A stretch of DNA of 64,000 nt from an uncultured Ruminococcus sp. (GCA_902795355.1 CADBKZ010000005.1:134501-198500); one strand, 5' to 3'; positions 41,344-51,180 are shown, numbered from the stretch's first letter. The notes: generated by a model from the letters alone, not told the origin. A program made the numbers and translations.

Positions 41344-42267
41344 TTACTTGCCGGCGGTCATCTTTGCGATTTCCTCGGCAAAATTTTCCTCTCTTTTCTG
41401 GATGCCTTCGCCTTTTTCAAAGCGATAGAATTCCACAATCTCAATTTCGCCGCCCAGCTCCTTGGCGGTGTTCTTGACATACTGACCGACTTTCAGATCC
41501 TCGTCCTTGACGTAGGTCATATCGAGCAGGCAGTTGTTATCATAGAATTTGGAAATGCGGCCGAGCACCATTTTCTCTTTGATCGCGTCGGGCTTCTTGG
41601 CGTTGGCGGGATCGTTGGCGATCTGCGCGAGAAGAATTTTTTTCTCCTCTTCGACCACGGATGCGGGAACCTGTTCGCGGCAGAGATACGGCGTTGGATA
41701 CGCGCCGATCTGGAGCGCGATGTTCTTTGCGAACACGGCAAATTCGGGCTTTTCGGCAACGTTGGTTTCAAACTTTGCCACAACGCCGATGGAGCCGTTG
41801 CCATGGATATACGTGCTGGTAACGCCCTCAACCACGGCGAAGCGACGAACGGTGAGCTTTTCGCCGATCTTGAAGATCATTTCCTTGACCTTCGCTTCAA
41901 CGGTCATCTCGTCGTTATATTTGCAGGCCATCAGCGCGTCCACATCGGCGGGGTTCTGCGCGATGATGATGCCGAGCAGGTCTTCCACAAACGCCTTGAA
42001 CGTTTCGTTCTTTGCAACAAAGTCGGTTTCCGAGTTCACCTCGATAATCGCGGTTTTGTTGCCTTCCTTACGGATTTCAACGATACCGTCCGCGGCGATT
42101 CTCGTTGCCATTTTGGATTCGGCTTTGAGTTCGCCTTTCTCGCGAAGGATCTTAACGGCGGCGTCCATGTCGCCGTCCGCTTCCACAAGCGCTTTTTTGC
42201 ATTCCATCATGCCGATTCCGGTTTTTGCGCGGAGAGCGGCAACATCTTTTGCGGTAATAGCAGCCAT
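41344..42267 (-). CDS. tsf: Elongation factor Ts
   Basis: This 307-aa nucleotide exchange factor recycles EF-Tu. It has the N-terminal UBA-like domain with LRAKTGIGMMECKKALVEADGD, the core NSETDFVAKNE motif that displaces GDP from EF-Tu, and the dimerisation region. Length is typical. It begins 19 bp after rpsB with an AAAGGAG site. Confidence 0.98.
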   Translation of the reverse strand: MAAITAKDVAALRAKTGIGMMECKKALVEADGDMDAAVKILREKGELKAESKMATRIAADGIVEIRKEGNKTAIIEVNSETDFVAKNETFKAFVEDLLGIIIAQNPADVDALMACKYNDEMTVEAKVKEMIFKIGEKLTVRRFAVVEGVTSTYIHGNGSIGVVAKFETNVAEKPEFAVFAKNIALQIGAYPTPYLCREQVPASVVEEEKKILLAQIANDPANAKKPDAIKEKMVLGRISKFYDNNCLLDMTYVKDEDLKVGQYVKNTAKELGGEIEIVEFYRFEKGEGIQKREENFAEEIAKMTAGK

Positions 42268-42286
42268 GGTTCGTTCTCCTTTCCCT

Positions 42287-43030
42287 TTACTCGGCGTCCG
42301 CTTCGGCCTCGGCGGCTTCCGCTTCTTCGGCCGCTTTCGCGGTCTCCTCGCCCTGCTTGCCCTCGATTACGGCGTCTGCCAGCGAGGACGAGATCAGTTT
42401 GATGGCGCGGATGGCGTCGTCGTTGCCTGGGATGATATAGTCGGCGTCGTCGGGATCGCAGTTGGTATCCACGATTGCGATTACCGGAATGCCGAGCTTC
42501 TTGGCTTCCAGAACGGCGTTGCGCTCTTTCTTGGGGTCAACGATGAACACGGCGTCGGGCAGTTTTTCCATGGACTTAATGCCGCCGTAGCTCTTTTCGA
42601 GGTCGAAGATCTCTTTCTGCATAGAGGCGACTTCCTTTTTGGGAAGCAGATCGAACGTGCCGTCCTCTTGCATCTTATAGAGGCTGTTGAGGCGGTTGAT
42701 GGACTTCTTGATGGTTTTGAAGTTGGTCATCATTCCGCCCGGCCAACGGACGTTCACATAGTACATTCCGCAGCGGGTGGCTTCTTCCTTAATGGCTTCC
42801 GCGGCCTGCTTCTTGGTTCCCACAAACAGGAGCGTGCCGTTGTTCTCGGAAAGCTCGCGAACAAACGCGTAGGCCTCGTCGAATTTTTTCACGGTTTTTT
42901 GCAGGTCGATAATATAAATACCGTTGCGCTCCGTGAAAATGTACTCCTGCATTTTGGGGTTCCATCTTCTGGTGTGGTGCCCGAAATGAACACCGGCTTC
43001 AAGCAATTGCTTGATCGAGATAACAGACAT
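42287..43030 (-). CDS. rpsB: Ribosomal protein S2
   Basis: This 247-aa 30S protein has the S2 elements [27 protein letters not shown], and the Rossmann-like [20 protein letters not shown] near the C-terminus. The tail is Glu/Ala-rich. It heads the rpsB-tsf pair with a 17 bp-spaced promoter and a leader of about 135 nt, long enough for autoregulation of the sort known for S2 operons in other bacteria, although no structure was resolved. Confidence 0.98.
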   Translation of the reverse strand: MSVISIKQLLEAGVHFGHHTRRWNPKMQEYIFTERNGIYIIDLQKTVKKFDEAYAFVRELSENNGTLLFVGTKKQAAEAIKEEATRCGMYYVNVRWPGGMMTNFKTIKKSINRLNSLYKMQEDGTFDLLPKKEVASMQKEIFDLEKSYGGIKSMEKLPDAVFIVDPKKERNAVLEAKKLGIPVIAIVDTNCDPDDADYIIPGNDDAIRAIKLISSSLADAVIEGKQGEETAKAAEEAEAAEAEADAE

Positions 43031-43171
43031 TTTTCATGTCCTCCTTCGGTTTTTCCACCACCGCGGGACATTTGCGCTGACCGTTCGGACGAACCGGCAC
43101 CGACGCATCCTTTGCCGCGATGTGTGTATTATTTTTCCCGCTGCGGTTCGATTTCCGCACAGGTATTATAA

Positions 43172-43200
43172 ATTATACCATATACGGAAATGAAATGCAA
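43172..43200 (-). promoter_or_regulatory. Promoter of rpsB-tsf
   Basis: Minus-strand TTGCAT (complement of 43195-43200) is 17 bp from TATAAT (complement of 43172-43177). The leader to the rpsB start is about 135 nt and GC-rich. Confidence 0.75.
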
Positions 43201-43236
43201 GTCCGGCTTCGAGAATTTACAATTTGTTCACATATT

Positions 43237-43536
43237 TTACCATGCTCTCTTCTTCGGCGGCTTTTTTGGGCAGGCGCAACCCGCCATTTCGTTTGGCGGA
43301 ACGCGAACGAGAATGGTATCTTCCCCGATACACTCGATCATCCGCCAAGGGATGATCAGATCGTCCCGTTTGCCGATGCCGAAAAACCCCGAGCTTCCGC
43401 CGATGACAATGGCAAGCATTCTGCCGGAGTCGCAATCGGCTTCAAATTCGAAATCGCTCGCATATCCGAGGCAGCTCCCGTCGCATAAATTCACAATCTG
43501 CAATTTCCGCAGGTCGGCGGTATTATACCGTTTCAT
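43237..43536 (-). CDS. YlmC/YmxH-family sporulation protein (PRC-barrel)
   Basis: This 99-aa protein matches the YlmC/YmxH family: KRYNTADLRKLQIVNLCDGSCLGYASDFEF, the loop with FGIGKRDDLIIPWRMIECIGEDTILV, and a short basic C-terminus with Cys-x-Cys-Pro-Lys-Lys. Members are beta-barrel proteins conserved in spore-forming Clostridia and Bacilli, with sigma-E/sporulation links, but no reaction is known. It has an AAAGGAG site and lies between a terminator and the rpsB promoter, so it is likely transcribed alone. Confidence 0.87.
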   Translation of the reverse strand: MKRYNTADLRKLQIVNLCDGSCLGYASDFEFEADCDSGRMLAIVIGGSSGFFGIGKRDDLIIPWRMIECIGEDTILVRVPPNEMAGCACPKKPPKKRAW

Positions 43537-43621
43537 AAAATCAACTCCTTTCCGGTTTCTCCCTTAACAGAGAATATGCGCAAAAGGGCGATTTTATATG
43601 AAAAACAGCGCAAAATACCGT

Positions 43622-43657
43622 AAAAAACCCGCTTGCATGCTTTGGCATGCAAGCGGG
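43622..43657 (-). terminator. Terminator after clpE
   Basis: Strong inverted repeat of 16 bp with a TTTG loop, followed on the minus strand by a T-run. A close variant of the dispersed motif, CGGTATTTT, starts just beyond it on the minus strand. Confidence 0.9.
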
Positions 43658-43673
43658 CAGGAAGAGCGAAAAA

Positions 43674-45983
43674 TTACAAACAGAGAATTTTCAGGGCGTC
43701 GCCGTCCGCGTCGATTTTTGCCTGCGTGTAGGAACGGTTATAATCGGCGATGATCAATTCGGCAAGCCGATCTTCCACTTCCCTTTGGATATACCGCCGC
43801 ATATTGCGCGCGCCGTACCGGCGGGAGAAGGATTTTTTCGCGATGAACGCCTTCGCGTCGTCCGTCACGGTCAATCGGATGTGCTTCTCCTTCAACGCTT
43901 CCGCCAACTCGCCGAGCAGAATGCCCGCGATTTTTTCAAAATCGCTTTCGTCAAGCGAACGGAATGTGATGATTTCATCCACGCGGTTGAGAAACTCGGG
44001 GCGCAGGAACGCGGAAAGCGCTTTTTCCGTCCGGTCGCTTGCGGTTGCGGCTTCGTTGGCCGAAAAGCCCGCGAGTGCCGCGCTGTGGTCCGAACCGGCG
44101 TTGGTGGTCATAACGATAACGGTATTTTCAAAGTTGACGGTTTTGCCGTGCGCGTCGGTAACGCGGCCGTCGTCCAGAATCTGCAAGAGGATGTTCAGCA
44201 CGTCCGGATGCGCTTTTTCGATCTCGTCAAACAGGATGACGGAATAGGGCCTGCGGCGGATTTTTTCGGTCAGTTGCCCCGCTTCGTCGTAGCCGACGTA
44301 TCCGGGGGGCGCGCCGATGATGCGCGATACCGAATGCTTCTCCATAAATTCGGACATATCCAGCCGGATCAAGGTTTCGGGGGAATGGAACAGATCGTTG
44401 GCGAGCGTTTTGACCAGTTCGGTTTTTCCTACGCCGGTGGGGCCGGCAAAAATGAACGAAACGGGTTTCCGTTTGTACGCGATTCCCGCGCGGTTCCGTT
44501 TAATCGCTTTCGCAACGGCTGCAACGGCCTCGTCCTGCCCAATGATGCGCTCTTTGAGGCGGGCTTCGAGGCGGTCGATCTGCTCGTATTCGTTCTCCGT
44601 AATCGAGGTGGCGGGAATCCCCGTCCAAAGCTCGATCACGTTGGCAAGCTCTTCCTCGGTCATTTCCACGGATCCGGCAGCCGGTTCCAGCCGGTTCAGT
44701 TCTTCGGAGAGCTTCAGCTCCTCGGAGCGGATCTTTGTAATTTCTTCGTAGCGGTGTTGTTCTACCTGATCGTTTCCCGCAATCTCTCCCTCGAGCGTTT
44801 CCCGCGCGGATTTCAGCGAAAGCAACCGATCGCGAATGCGATAGGTTTCGTTGAGGGCGGAAGAAGAAAGCGACAGGTGCGAAGCGGCTTCGTCGAGCAG
44901 GTCAATGGCTTTATCGGGCAGATAGCGGTCGGTAATATAGCGTTCGGAAAGAACTACCGCGCGGCGGAGCATGGCGTCCGGAATGGAAACGTTGTGGAAC
45001 TCCTCGTAATAGTGCTTGATCTCCCGCAGCATTTCCACGGTTTCCTCAATACTCGGCTCGTTCACGGTAACAGGTTGAAAACGCCGCTCCAAAGCCGTGT
45101 CTTTTTCGATATATTTCCGGTATTCGTTCAGCGTGGTGGCACCGATGATCTGTACTTCGCCGCGCGATAACGCCGGTTTCAGAATATTTGCGGCGTTCAC
45201 GCTTCCCTCGGCTTCCCCCGCGCCGACGATGTTATGCACTTCGTCGATGACGAGAATCGCGTTCCCGACCTCGCGGACCTCGCCCAGAAGCCCGAGGATC
45301 CGCGATTCGAACTGCCCGCGGAATTGCGTTCCGGCAACCAACGCCGTCATATCCACAAGGTAGATTTCTTTCCCTTGGAGCTTATACGGGACCTCTCCGG
45401 ACGCAATACGGATAGCAAGGGCTTCCGCAATCGCCGTTTTCCCGACCCCGGGTTCGCCGATCAGGCAGGGGTTGTTCTTTTGGCGGCGGCAGAGGATCTG
45501 AACGACGCGCGAAATTTCCCGATCGCGGCCGACGATACGGTCCAACTTCCCGTCCCGCGCAAACTGTGTTAAATTGCGGCAATAAGTGGTGAGAAAGCGG
45601 AGTTTCTTTTCCTCTTTCTTCTTTTTCCCGTTCTTTTCTCCGGCGCTGTTCGGAGCGTTTTCGGGCGGGGGAGTTGGTTGCGCCAATCCCGCTTCCCGAA
45701 AGAGTTTCGGCAAATCAATGGCGGGCGCGCCGCCGTCCGCGTTGTCGTCCGCGTCCGACGGAGTGCCGTTCTGCAACAGCGCGCCAAGGTCGTTTTCGGC
45801 GTTTTCCAGCTGTTCGGGCGAAATTCCGAGCTGATTGATCACGTTCCCGACGATATTATCGATCGGAACGCCCATTTCCTTTGCGCACTTCATGCAAAGC
45901 CCTTGGGTGGTCTTTTCGCCGTTTTCCACTTTGGTAACAAAAATCACTGCCACGCGCTTGTGGCATTGGGAACACATAACCAT
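43674..45983 (-). CDS. clpE: ClpE-type AAA+ ATPase with N-terminal zinc finger
   Basis: This 769-aa Hsp100 unfoldase feeds ClpP. The N-terminus is not the usual double Clp-N repeat but a treble-clef finger, CSQC (residues 4-7) and CMKC (30-33), as in ClpE and McsA. A charged Pro/Ala linker leads to two AAA domains with Walker A GEPGVGKT and GPTGVGKT and Walker B motifs VIDEVHN and LFDEIEK. Between them is a helical middle domain of about 80 residues (about 375-450). The VGF-type C-terminus is missing a clear ClpP-binding loop to my eye; a profile search is needed. It begins 23 bp after cvpA. No ctsR or mcsB is in the window. Confidence 0.88.
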   Translation of the reverse strand: MVMCSQCHKRVAVIFVTKVENGEKTTQGLCMKCAKEMGVPIDNIVGNVINQLGISPEQLENAENDLGALLQNGTPSDADDNADGGAPAIDLPKLFREAGLAQPTPPPENAPNSAGEKNGKKKKEEKKLRFLTTYCRNLTQFARDGKLDRIVGRDREISRVVQILCRRQKNNPCLIGEPGVGKTAIAEALAIRIASGEVPYKLQGKEIYLVDMTALVAGTQFRGQFESRILGLLGEVREVGNAILVIDEVHNIVGAGEAEGSVNAANILKPALSRGEVQIIGATTLNEYRKYIEKDTALERRFQPVTVNEPSIEETVEMLREIKHYYEEFHNVSIPDAMLRRAVVLSERYITDRYLPDKAIDLLDEAASHLSLSSSALNETYRIRDRLLSLKSARETLEGEIAGNDQVEQHRYEEITKIRSEELKLSEELNRLEPAAGSVEMTEEELANVIELWTGIPATSITENEYEQIDRLEARLKERIIGQDEAVAAVAKAIKRNRAGIAYKRKPVSFIFAGPTGVGKTELVKTLANDLFHSPETLIRLDMSEFMEKHSVSRIIGAPPGYVGYDEAGQLTEKIRRRPYSVILFDEIEKAHPDVLNILLQILDDGRVTDAHGKTVNFENTVIVMTTNAGSDHSAALAGFSANEAATASDRTEKALSAFLRPEFLNRVDEIITFRSLDESDFEKIAGILLGELAEALKEKHIRLTVTDDAKAFIAKKSFSRRYGARNMRRYIQREVEDRLAELIIADYNRSYTQAKIDADGDALKILCL

Positions 45984-46006
45984 AGAGGGGGGTCCTTTCT
46001 GCTGGG

Positions 46007-46711
46007 TTATCGGTTAAAGGCTTTGGAAAGCAAGCCGTCAAGATTCAGAAACGCGAGTTTCTCCGAAACGGGAGATTCCGCAATCAATCTTACGGCGTGG
46101 GACTGCGTGTAGAAATCCGATTCCGAGAAGAAGAAACGGATCACGGACGAAAGGAGCGTCAGCACAACCCATGCGACCGCAACTCCGATCACCGCGCCGA
46201 GAACATGGTCCACCGTTCCGATCAGGGCAAGGCGCTTGATGATTGCGCCGATGATTGCCGATACGATGGCAAGGACGATCAGCGCGACGATAAACACAAG
46301 CACATAGCCGACCACCGTGGAAACAATTTTGGTCAGCGCGCCGGAAAGCGTGTCCGAAGCCGAAAGAACCAAAGCCTCGCCGGTTTCGTCCATCGAAGAA
46401 ATCTGCTCTTTCATGGATTCTGGCACCAAAAAACTCGGGAACGCCGCCAGAATTTTCTGCGCGTCGAAGCCGTCGGTTGCGGATTGGTAGATACTTTCAA
46501 TTTTGTTGTAAACGGCGGTATAAATGCGCGCCGAAAAAAATTTGTCGGCCAGAAACGTTGCAACTTTGCTGCCGAATAAATAGGCCGCGACGGCCGCAAG
46601 AATCAGGCGGGCAAACTTCATAACCGTTTTGAAAAGCCCCCGCTTGGCGCATTGGATGATGATGATCAATGCGATCACGGCAAAAACCGCGTCTAAAACA
46701 TACTTTGTCAT
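46007..46711 (-). CDS. CvpA-family membrane protein
   Basis: This 234-aa protein has four hydrophobic segments and the CvpA pattern: an opening DAVFAVIALIIIIQCAKRGLFKTVM, an amphipathic periplasmic-type loop, and paired C-terminal helices with a GTVDHVLGAVIGVAVAW signature. CvpA proteins support colicin V production and envelope stability in enterobacteria; the Firmicutes role is uncertain. Start 46711 has AAGGAGATC; an upstream in-frame ATG at 46798 is inside truA and lacks a ribosome site. It is the first gene before clpE. Confidence 0.85.
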   Translation of the reverse strand: MTKYVLDAVFAVIALIIIIQCAKRGLFKTVMKFARLILAAVAAYLFGSKVATFLADKFFSARIYTAVYNKIESIYQSATDGFDAQKILAAFPSFLVPESMKEQISSMDETGEALVLSASDTLSGALTKIVSTVVGYVLVFIVALIVLAIVSAIIGAIIKRLALIGTVDHVLGAVIGVAVAWVVLTLLSSVIRFFFSESDFYTQSHAVRLIAESPVSEKLAFLNLDGLLSKAFNR

Positions 46712-46769
46712 GGTTCCGATCTCCTTTATGTTTGATGTTTTTTTGAAACGGCATTCTGTGTTCTCTTCT

Positions 46770-46798
46770 ATTCTATCACATAATTTGCCGTTTGTCAA
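46770..46798 (-). promoter_or_regulatory. Promoter for cvpA-clpE
   Basis: Minus-strand TTGACA (complement of 46793-46798) is 17 bp from TAGAAT (complement of 46770-46775), just before cvpA and overlapping the stop codon of truA. No CtsR operator or CIRCE element was seen. Confidence 0.75.
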
Positions 46799-47589
46799 AT
46801 AAAATTCGCCGATTTCCGAAAAAACTCAGGCGGGTACGCAACGCGGTCGAGATACAGCCCGCAGGCGGGCGCGGTAAATCCGGCCGAATCCCGATTCCCG
46901 CTTTCGGTAATGGCGGGGATTTGTTCCGGTTCAATCCTTCCCAGCACAACGTCGATCAACGTTCCGGCAATGATCCGCACCATATTGTAGAGAAAGCCGT
47001 TTGCGGCAATGCGGTACAGGATCAGATCCCCGCTTTGCGCAACTTCCGAGCGGGTAACGGTCCGCACGGTGTCGGTCACTTTGGAGCCTTGCGCCATATA
47101 GGCCTTGAAATCATGCGTTCCGAGCAGGAAAGCGGCGGCGGTTTTCATTCGTTGAATTGCAACCCCGTCCAGCTCCTGCGGGAGATGATAAGCGCGACCG
47201 GCCTCGAACGGGCTCATAACCCGCCGGTTGAAAATGCGGTAAAGATACTCCTTTTCAGTAACGCTGTACCGCGCGTGGAACGAAGAGTCCGCCCATTCCG
47301 CATCGAACACCCGAATATCGTCCGGCAGATGCGCCGAGATGGCTTGCGGGATCCGCTCCGCGGGGATATCGGTTTCAAGGGCGTCGGTCCCGCGCTTTGT
47401 TACGGTGGCGCAAAAACAGTTGGCGTGAACGCCGCTGTCGGTCCGGCTGCACCCCACAATGTCACAGGGGTAGCCGAACAGCTCCTCGGCGGCGCGGTTC
47501 AACACGGATTGGACGCTGATTCCGTTCGGCTGAACCTGATACCCGCAATAGTTTGTTCCGAGAAAAGAAAGACGAATCAATAATTTCAT
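46795..47589 (-). CDS. truA: tRNA pseudouridine(38-40) synthase
   Basis: This 264-aa enzyme converts uridines 38-40 of the anticodon stem-loop to pseudouridine. The catalytic Asp lies in the motif GCSRTDSGVHA, and the C-terminal region has RIIAGTLIDVVLGR. Start 47589 is set by GAGG 6 nt upstream; an in-frame ATG at 47601 and a longer upstream extension are less likely because ecfT stops at 47598. It is the last gene of the ruvC-ecf group and its 3' end touches the cvpA promoter. Confidence 0.95.
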   Translation of the reverse strand: MKLLIRLSFLGTNYCGYQVQPNGISVQSVLNRAAEELFGYPCDIVGCSRTDSGVHANCFCATVTKRGTDALETDIPAERIPQAISAHLPDDIRVFDAEWADSSFHARYSVTEKEYLYRIFNRRVMSPFEAGRAYHLPQELDGVAIQRMKTAAAFLLGTHDFKAYMAQGSKVTDTVRTVTRSEVAQSGDLILYRIAANGFLYNMVRIIAGTLIDVVLGRIEPEQIPAITESGNRDSAGFTAPACGLYLDRVAYPPEFFRKSANFI

Positions 47590-47597
47590 GTCGATCC

Positions 47598-48449
47598 TCA
47601 TTTCATGGTGTAGCCGATGCCTTGGCGGTTCAGGAAAAAGATCCCCACGCCGAATGCGACCAGAAGCATAACGGCAAACACATCCGAAAAGCGAAGCCGC
47701 AGGATTTTCAAACGGGTTCTTCCCTCGCCGCCGTGGTAACAGCGGCATTCCATGGCCGCCGCAAGCTCATAGGCGCGGTTGAACGCGGAAACGAGCAGAG
47801 GCACCAAAACGGGCAGCAACGCTTTTGCCCGCCGGATCAGCCCGCCGCTGCTGAAATCGGCTCCGCGGGCCTTCTGCGCGTTCATAATGCGCTGGGTTTC
47901 GTCCATCAGGGTGGGAATAAAGCGAAGGGCGATGGTGGTCATCATGGCGATATCATGCACGGGAACCTTGATTTTTTTGAGCGGCGAAAAGAGACGTTCC
48001 AGCGCGTCGGTCAGCGCGATCGGCGTTGTGGTATAGGAAAGAAGCACCGAGGTTCCGATGAGCAGAATGATGATCCGCAGAATCATGAACAGCGCGTTCC
48101 AAAGCCCTTCTTCGTAAATTTTGATCCGCCAGACGCGCGAACCCCAAAGCGGGATCTGCCATGTCGGCGTCAGCAAATGCTCGCCTTTTGTCATGAACAC
48201 GTTGATCAAGGAAGTAAAAGCCAGAATCATGATTAAAGGGCGGATCGAACGCAGGATCATGCGGAGCGGAATGCGACTGACCAGACAGAGCAAGACCGCC
48301 GAAAGCAGAATGGCCGCAAAGCAGAGCACATTGCGGCAAAGGAAGGTGCAAACGATATAAAGAACCGTCAGAATGACCTTTGCCCGCGGGTCCATGCGAT
48401 GTATGGGGGAGTTTGCGGGATAATATTGCCCGAATGCAATGCTTTTCAT
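47598..48449 (-). CDS. ecfT: ECF transporter transmembrane protein EcfT
   Basis: This 283-aa membrane protein is the scaffold of group II energy-coupling factor transporters, linking the two ATPases to many vitamin- or metal-specific S-components. Five or six hydrophobic segments are visible, with the coupling-helix motif NAQKARGAD and the second coupling motif weakly conserved (AMECRCYHGG, where ARG is usual). It overlaps ecfA2 by 4 bp. No S-component gene is next to it, as expected for a shared module. No riboswitch is seen. Confidence 0.93.
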   Translation of the reverse strand: MKSIAFGQYYPANSPIHRMDPRAKVILTVLYIVCTFLCRNVLCFAAILLSAVLLCLVSRIPLRMILRSIRPLIMILAFTSLINVFMTKGEHLLTPTWQIPLWGSRVWRIKIYEEGLWNALFMILRIIILLIGTSVLLSYTTTPIALTDALERLFSPLKKIKVPVHDIAMMTTIALRFIPTLMDETQRIMNAQKARGADFSSGGLIRRAKALLPVLVPLLVSAFNRAYELAAAMECRCYHGGEGRTRLKILRLRFSDVFAVMLLVAFGVGIFFLNRQGIGYTMK

Positions 48450-49405
48450 GTATCAGTTCCTTTAAGAGATTGAAAATGCCGTTTCAACGCTTCCGCGGCC
48501 TGTTCCACGGTGTAAACATTTTCGGGAACATCTATTCCCCGCGCGCGCAAAATGCGCATCAACTGCGTAATCTGCGGAATATCAAGCCCCACGCCGTCGA
48601 GCATGGAGACCTGCGAAAAGACTTCCTCGCAGCTTCCCTGCGCAACGATCCCGGAATGGGCGAGAACCACCATATCGTCGCAATACTCGGCCATATCTTC
48701 CATGCTATGACTGACGATGATGACCGTGGAATGCGTGGAACGCTGATATTGACGGATCTTTTCAAAAATCTGCTCTCTCCCGAGCGGGTCCAATCCAGCC
48801 GCGGGTTCATCCAGCACCAACACTTCGGGCCGCATGGCGATAACCCCCGCAATGGCGACCCGCCGTTTTTGCCCGCCGGAAAGATCGAACGGCGATTTTT
48901 CCAACAGGCTTTCATCCAACCCGCAAAACCGGAGCGCTTCCGGAACGCGGATGCGGATCTCCTCTTCCGATAATCCCATATTTTTCGGTCCGTAGGAAAT
49001 ATCCTTAAAAACCGTTTCCTCGAACAATTGGTATTCCGGATACTGCATGACGAGACCAACGCGGAAACAAAGGTTTCTCCGCCGCTTTTCCACCTCGGCG
49101 CGAATCGCCTTTTTCGCGGTACTTTTGCGCATATTTTGGTATTCCGGCCGTTTCAGCCAATCGGCGTAAAGCTCTTTTGCCGTTGCGTTCACGTCGTAAC
49201 CGTCGAGCAAAACTTTTCCCGCGGTCGGCTTTTCAAGACCGTTGAGAAGCGCCATCATGGTGGATTTTCCCGATCCGGTATGGCCGATAACACCGGTGAT
49301 CCGGTCGGCCGCGATGCGAACGGATACGTCGCTCAACGCTTTGTGCTCGAACGGAGTTCCCGTGCCGTAGACAAAATCAACATGTTCCAAAACGATTTTA
49401 TCCAT
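48446..49405 (-). CDS. ecfA2: ECF transporter ATPase EcfA2
   Basis: This 319-aa ABC ATPase has Walker A GHTGSGKST, the ABC signature LSGGQKRRVAIA, Walker B VLVLDEPAAGLDP, and an EcfA-type C-terminal extension. Between strand 3 and the Q-loop, it carries an insertion of about 30 residues (AKELYADWLKRPEYQNMRKS and following) not in the typical protein. That insertion contains one copy of the dispersed 10-mer, read as K-S-T on the coding strand. It overlaps ecfA1 by 8 bp. Confidence 0.93.
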   Translation of the reverse strand: MDKIVLEHVDFVYGTGTPFEHKALSDVSVRIAADRITGVIGHTGSGKSTMMALLNGLEKPTAGKVLLDGYDVNATAKELYADWLKRPEYQNMRKSTAKKAIRAEVEKRRRNLCFRVGLVMQYPEYQLFEETVFKDISYGPKNMGLSEEEIRIRVPEALRFCGLDESLLEKSPFDLSGGQKRRVAIAGVIAMRPEVLVLDEPAAGLDPLGREQIFEKIRQYQRSTHSTVIIVSHSMEDMAEYCDDMVVLAHSGIVAQGSCEEVFSQVSMLDGVGLDIPQITQLMRILRARGIDVPENVYTVEQAAEALKRHFQSLKGTDT

Positions 49406-50282
49406 GATGATTCCCCTCTGCGGAAAACGCGGCCGACAGCAAATCGGCGCAGGCTTCCACCGTTGAAATTTCGGTTCCCCGAACGGGGATTCCCGCCTCG
49501 CGCAACCGGTAGATCAACTCGGCGCACTGCGGAACTTCCAAACCCACCGCGCGCAATTCGTTCCGGCGGGCAAAAACCTCGTCGGGCGTCCCGTCCATAA
49601 GGATGGAGCCGTCGTTGATCACAATCACCCGATCGGCAAGCGCGGCCTCGTTCATATAGTGCGTAATATTGATGATGGTGATCCCGTTTTCCCGATTGAG
49701 CATGCGAATGGTGTCAAGCACTTCCCGCCGCCCCAGCGGATCGAGCATGGCGGTGGATTCATCGAAAACGATACATTCGGGGCGCATGGCGATAATGCCC
49801 GCAATGGCGACGCGCTGTTTTTGACCGCCCGAGAGATGGTGCGGCTCCCGATCCGTATATTCGCTCATTCCAACGGCGGCGAGCGCGTCGTCCACGCGGC
49901 GGCGCAGTTCCGGCATCGGTACGCCAAGGTTTTCGGGGCCGAACGCAACGTCGTCCTCCACAATCGTGGCCACCAGCTGGTTATCCGGATTCTGGAACAC
50001 CATTCCAACGCGGCGGCGCAGGGCGATCAGTTCGTCGTCCGGCAAGTCCCCCGAAGAAAGGTCGGTTCCGCCCACAATCAGGGTTCCCGACGTGGGTTCC
50101 AGAATCAGATTCAAAAGTTTTGCAAAGGTGGATTTTCCGGAACCGTTATGGCCGAGAACCGCCACGTATTCCCCTTTTTGAATATCCAGCGTAACGCCTT
50201 TGAGCGCGGGAATATCATCCGCGCCGTTCTGGCCTTTATAGGAAAACGAGAGGTTTTCCGCATGAATAAACGATTCAGCCAA
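49398..50282 (-). CDS. ecfA1: ECF transporter ATPase EcfA1 (TTG start)
   Basis: This 294-aa ABC ATPase has Walker A GHNGSGKST, signature LSGGQKQRVAIA and Walker B VFDESTAMLDP. The start is set at TTG 50282, since an AAAGGA site lies 9 nt upstream and the family N-terminus (AESFIHAENLSFSYKG) begins there; the nearby ATG is directly followed by a stop. The extension to 50489 is inside the methyltransferase gene. A TTG start in a three-gene overlap may hold down translation relative to ecfA2. Confidence 0.92.
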   Translation of the reverse strand: MAESFIHAENLSFSYKGQNGADDIPALKGVTLDIQKGEYVAVLGHNGSGKSTFAKLLNLILEPTSGTLIVGGTDLSSGDLPDDELIALRRRVGMVFQNPDNQLVATIVEDDVAFGPENLGVPMPELRRRVDDALAAVGMSEYTDREPHHLSGGQKQRVAIAGIIAMRPECIVFDESTAMLDPLGRREVLDTIRMLNRENGITIINITHYMNEAALADRVIVINDGSILMDGTPDEVFARRNELRAVGLEVPQCAELIYRLREAGIPVRGTEISTVEACADLLSAAFSAEGNHHG

Positions 50283-50316
50283 TTTACATGTTCCTTTCTT
50301 TCGGAATCGGAGTTTA

Positions 50317-51180
50317 TTATAAGCGGTACCACCGCGTGGAAGCCCCGCACGGCAGGTATGCGCCTGTTTGCGTAACGCGCAGGCCGAGTTCTTCGGCGTC
50401 GATTTTCCCGCCGTGTTTTTCGCGCACGTGAAGTTCCAGCAGATATTGCATGGTCGAGGGGGAAAGCCCCGTTGTGTAGGAGTTGACAAGGAAGAATAAC
50501 GGATCCGGCGAGAGGAGCTGCGCGGTCAGCGCAATCAGCCCGTCGATGCTTTCTTCAAGTTTCCAAACCTCTCCGTTCGGGCCTCTGCCGTAGGAAGGCG
50601 GGTCCATAATAATGCCGTCGTATCGGTTGCCGCGGCGGAGTTCGCGCTCGGCAAACTTTTTGCAATCGTCCACAAGATAGCGGATCGGCGCGTCGGCAAG
50701 GCCCGAGAGCGCGGCGTTCTCTTTTGCCTGCGCCACCATTCCCTTTGCGGCGTCCACATGAACGACGGAAGCCCCCGCCGCCGCGGCCGCGACCGTTGCG
50801 CCGCCCGTATAGGCAAAGAGGTTCAGCACTTTGATCGGGCGGCCGGCCGATCGGATCAATTCCGAGAACCAATCCCAATTCGCCGCCTGTTCGGGGAACA
50901 ATCCCGTGTGTTTGAAGCCCATGGGACGCAGAACAAAGCGCAAAGAACCGTAAGAAATGTTCCAAGATTCGGGCAGATCGTTTTTAACCCACCCGCCCCC
51001 GCCGGAAACGGAACGGCGGTAAACGCCGTCGGCGCGGTTCCATGCGGGGTGACGCGCAACGTTTTTCCAGATGATTTGCGGATCGGGACGGACAAGAACG
51101 TATTTCCCCCAGCGTTCCAGACGGTTCCCGTCGGTCGCGTCGAGCAATTCATAATCTTTCCATCGGTCGGTTGTAAACAT
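50317..51180 (-). CDS. Class I SAM-dependent RNA methyltransferase (RlmI-like)
   Basis: This 287-aa protein has the SAM-binding motif VLNLFAYTGGATVAAAAAGAS, the catalytic MDPPSYGRG with the DPP[FY] signature of base N-/C-methyltransferases, and an N-terminal RNA-binding segment with WKNVARHPAWNRADGVYRRS, close to RlmI/YwbD-type 23S rRNA m5C methylases. It lacks the PUA domain at the N-terminus of RlmI (about 390 aa). It is between ruvC (18 bp) and ecfA1 (34 bp). The methylated base is not known. Confidence 0.8.
   Translation of the reverse strand: MFTTDRWKDYELLDATDGNRLERWGKYVLVRPDPQIIWKNVARHPAWNRADGVYRRSVSGGGGWVKNDLPESWNISYGSLRFVLRPMGFKHTGLFPEQAANWDWFSELIRSAGRPIKVLNLFAYTGGATVAAAAAGASVVHVDAAKGMVAQAKENAALSGLADAPIRYLVDDCKKFAERELRRGNRYDGIIMDPPSYGRGPNGEVWKLEESIDGLIALTAQLLSPDPLFFLVNSYTTGLSPSTMQYLLELHVREKHGGKIDAEELGLRVTQTGAYLPCGASTRWYRL

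Noticed and set aside
50320..50345. T-box-like string GGTGGTACCGC on the minus strand
   Set aside because: It encodes the C-terminal residues of the methyltransferase gene (ending WYRL) and no specifier stem or terminator follows.
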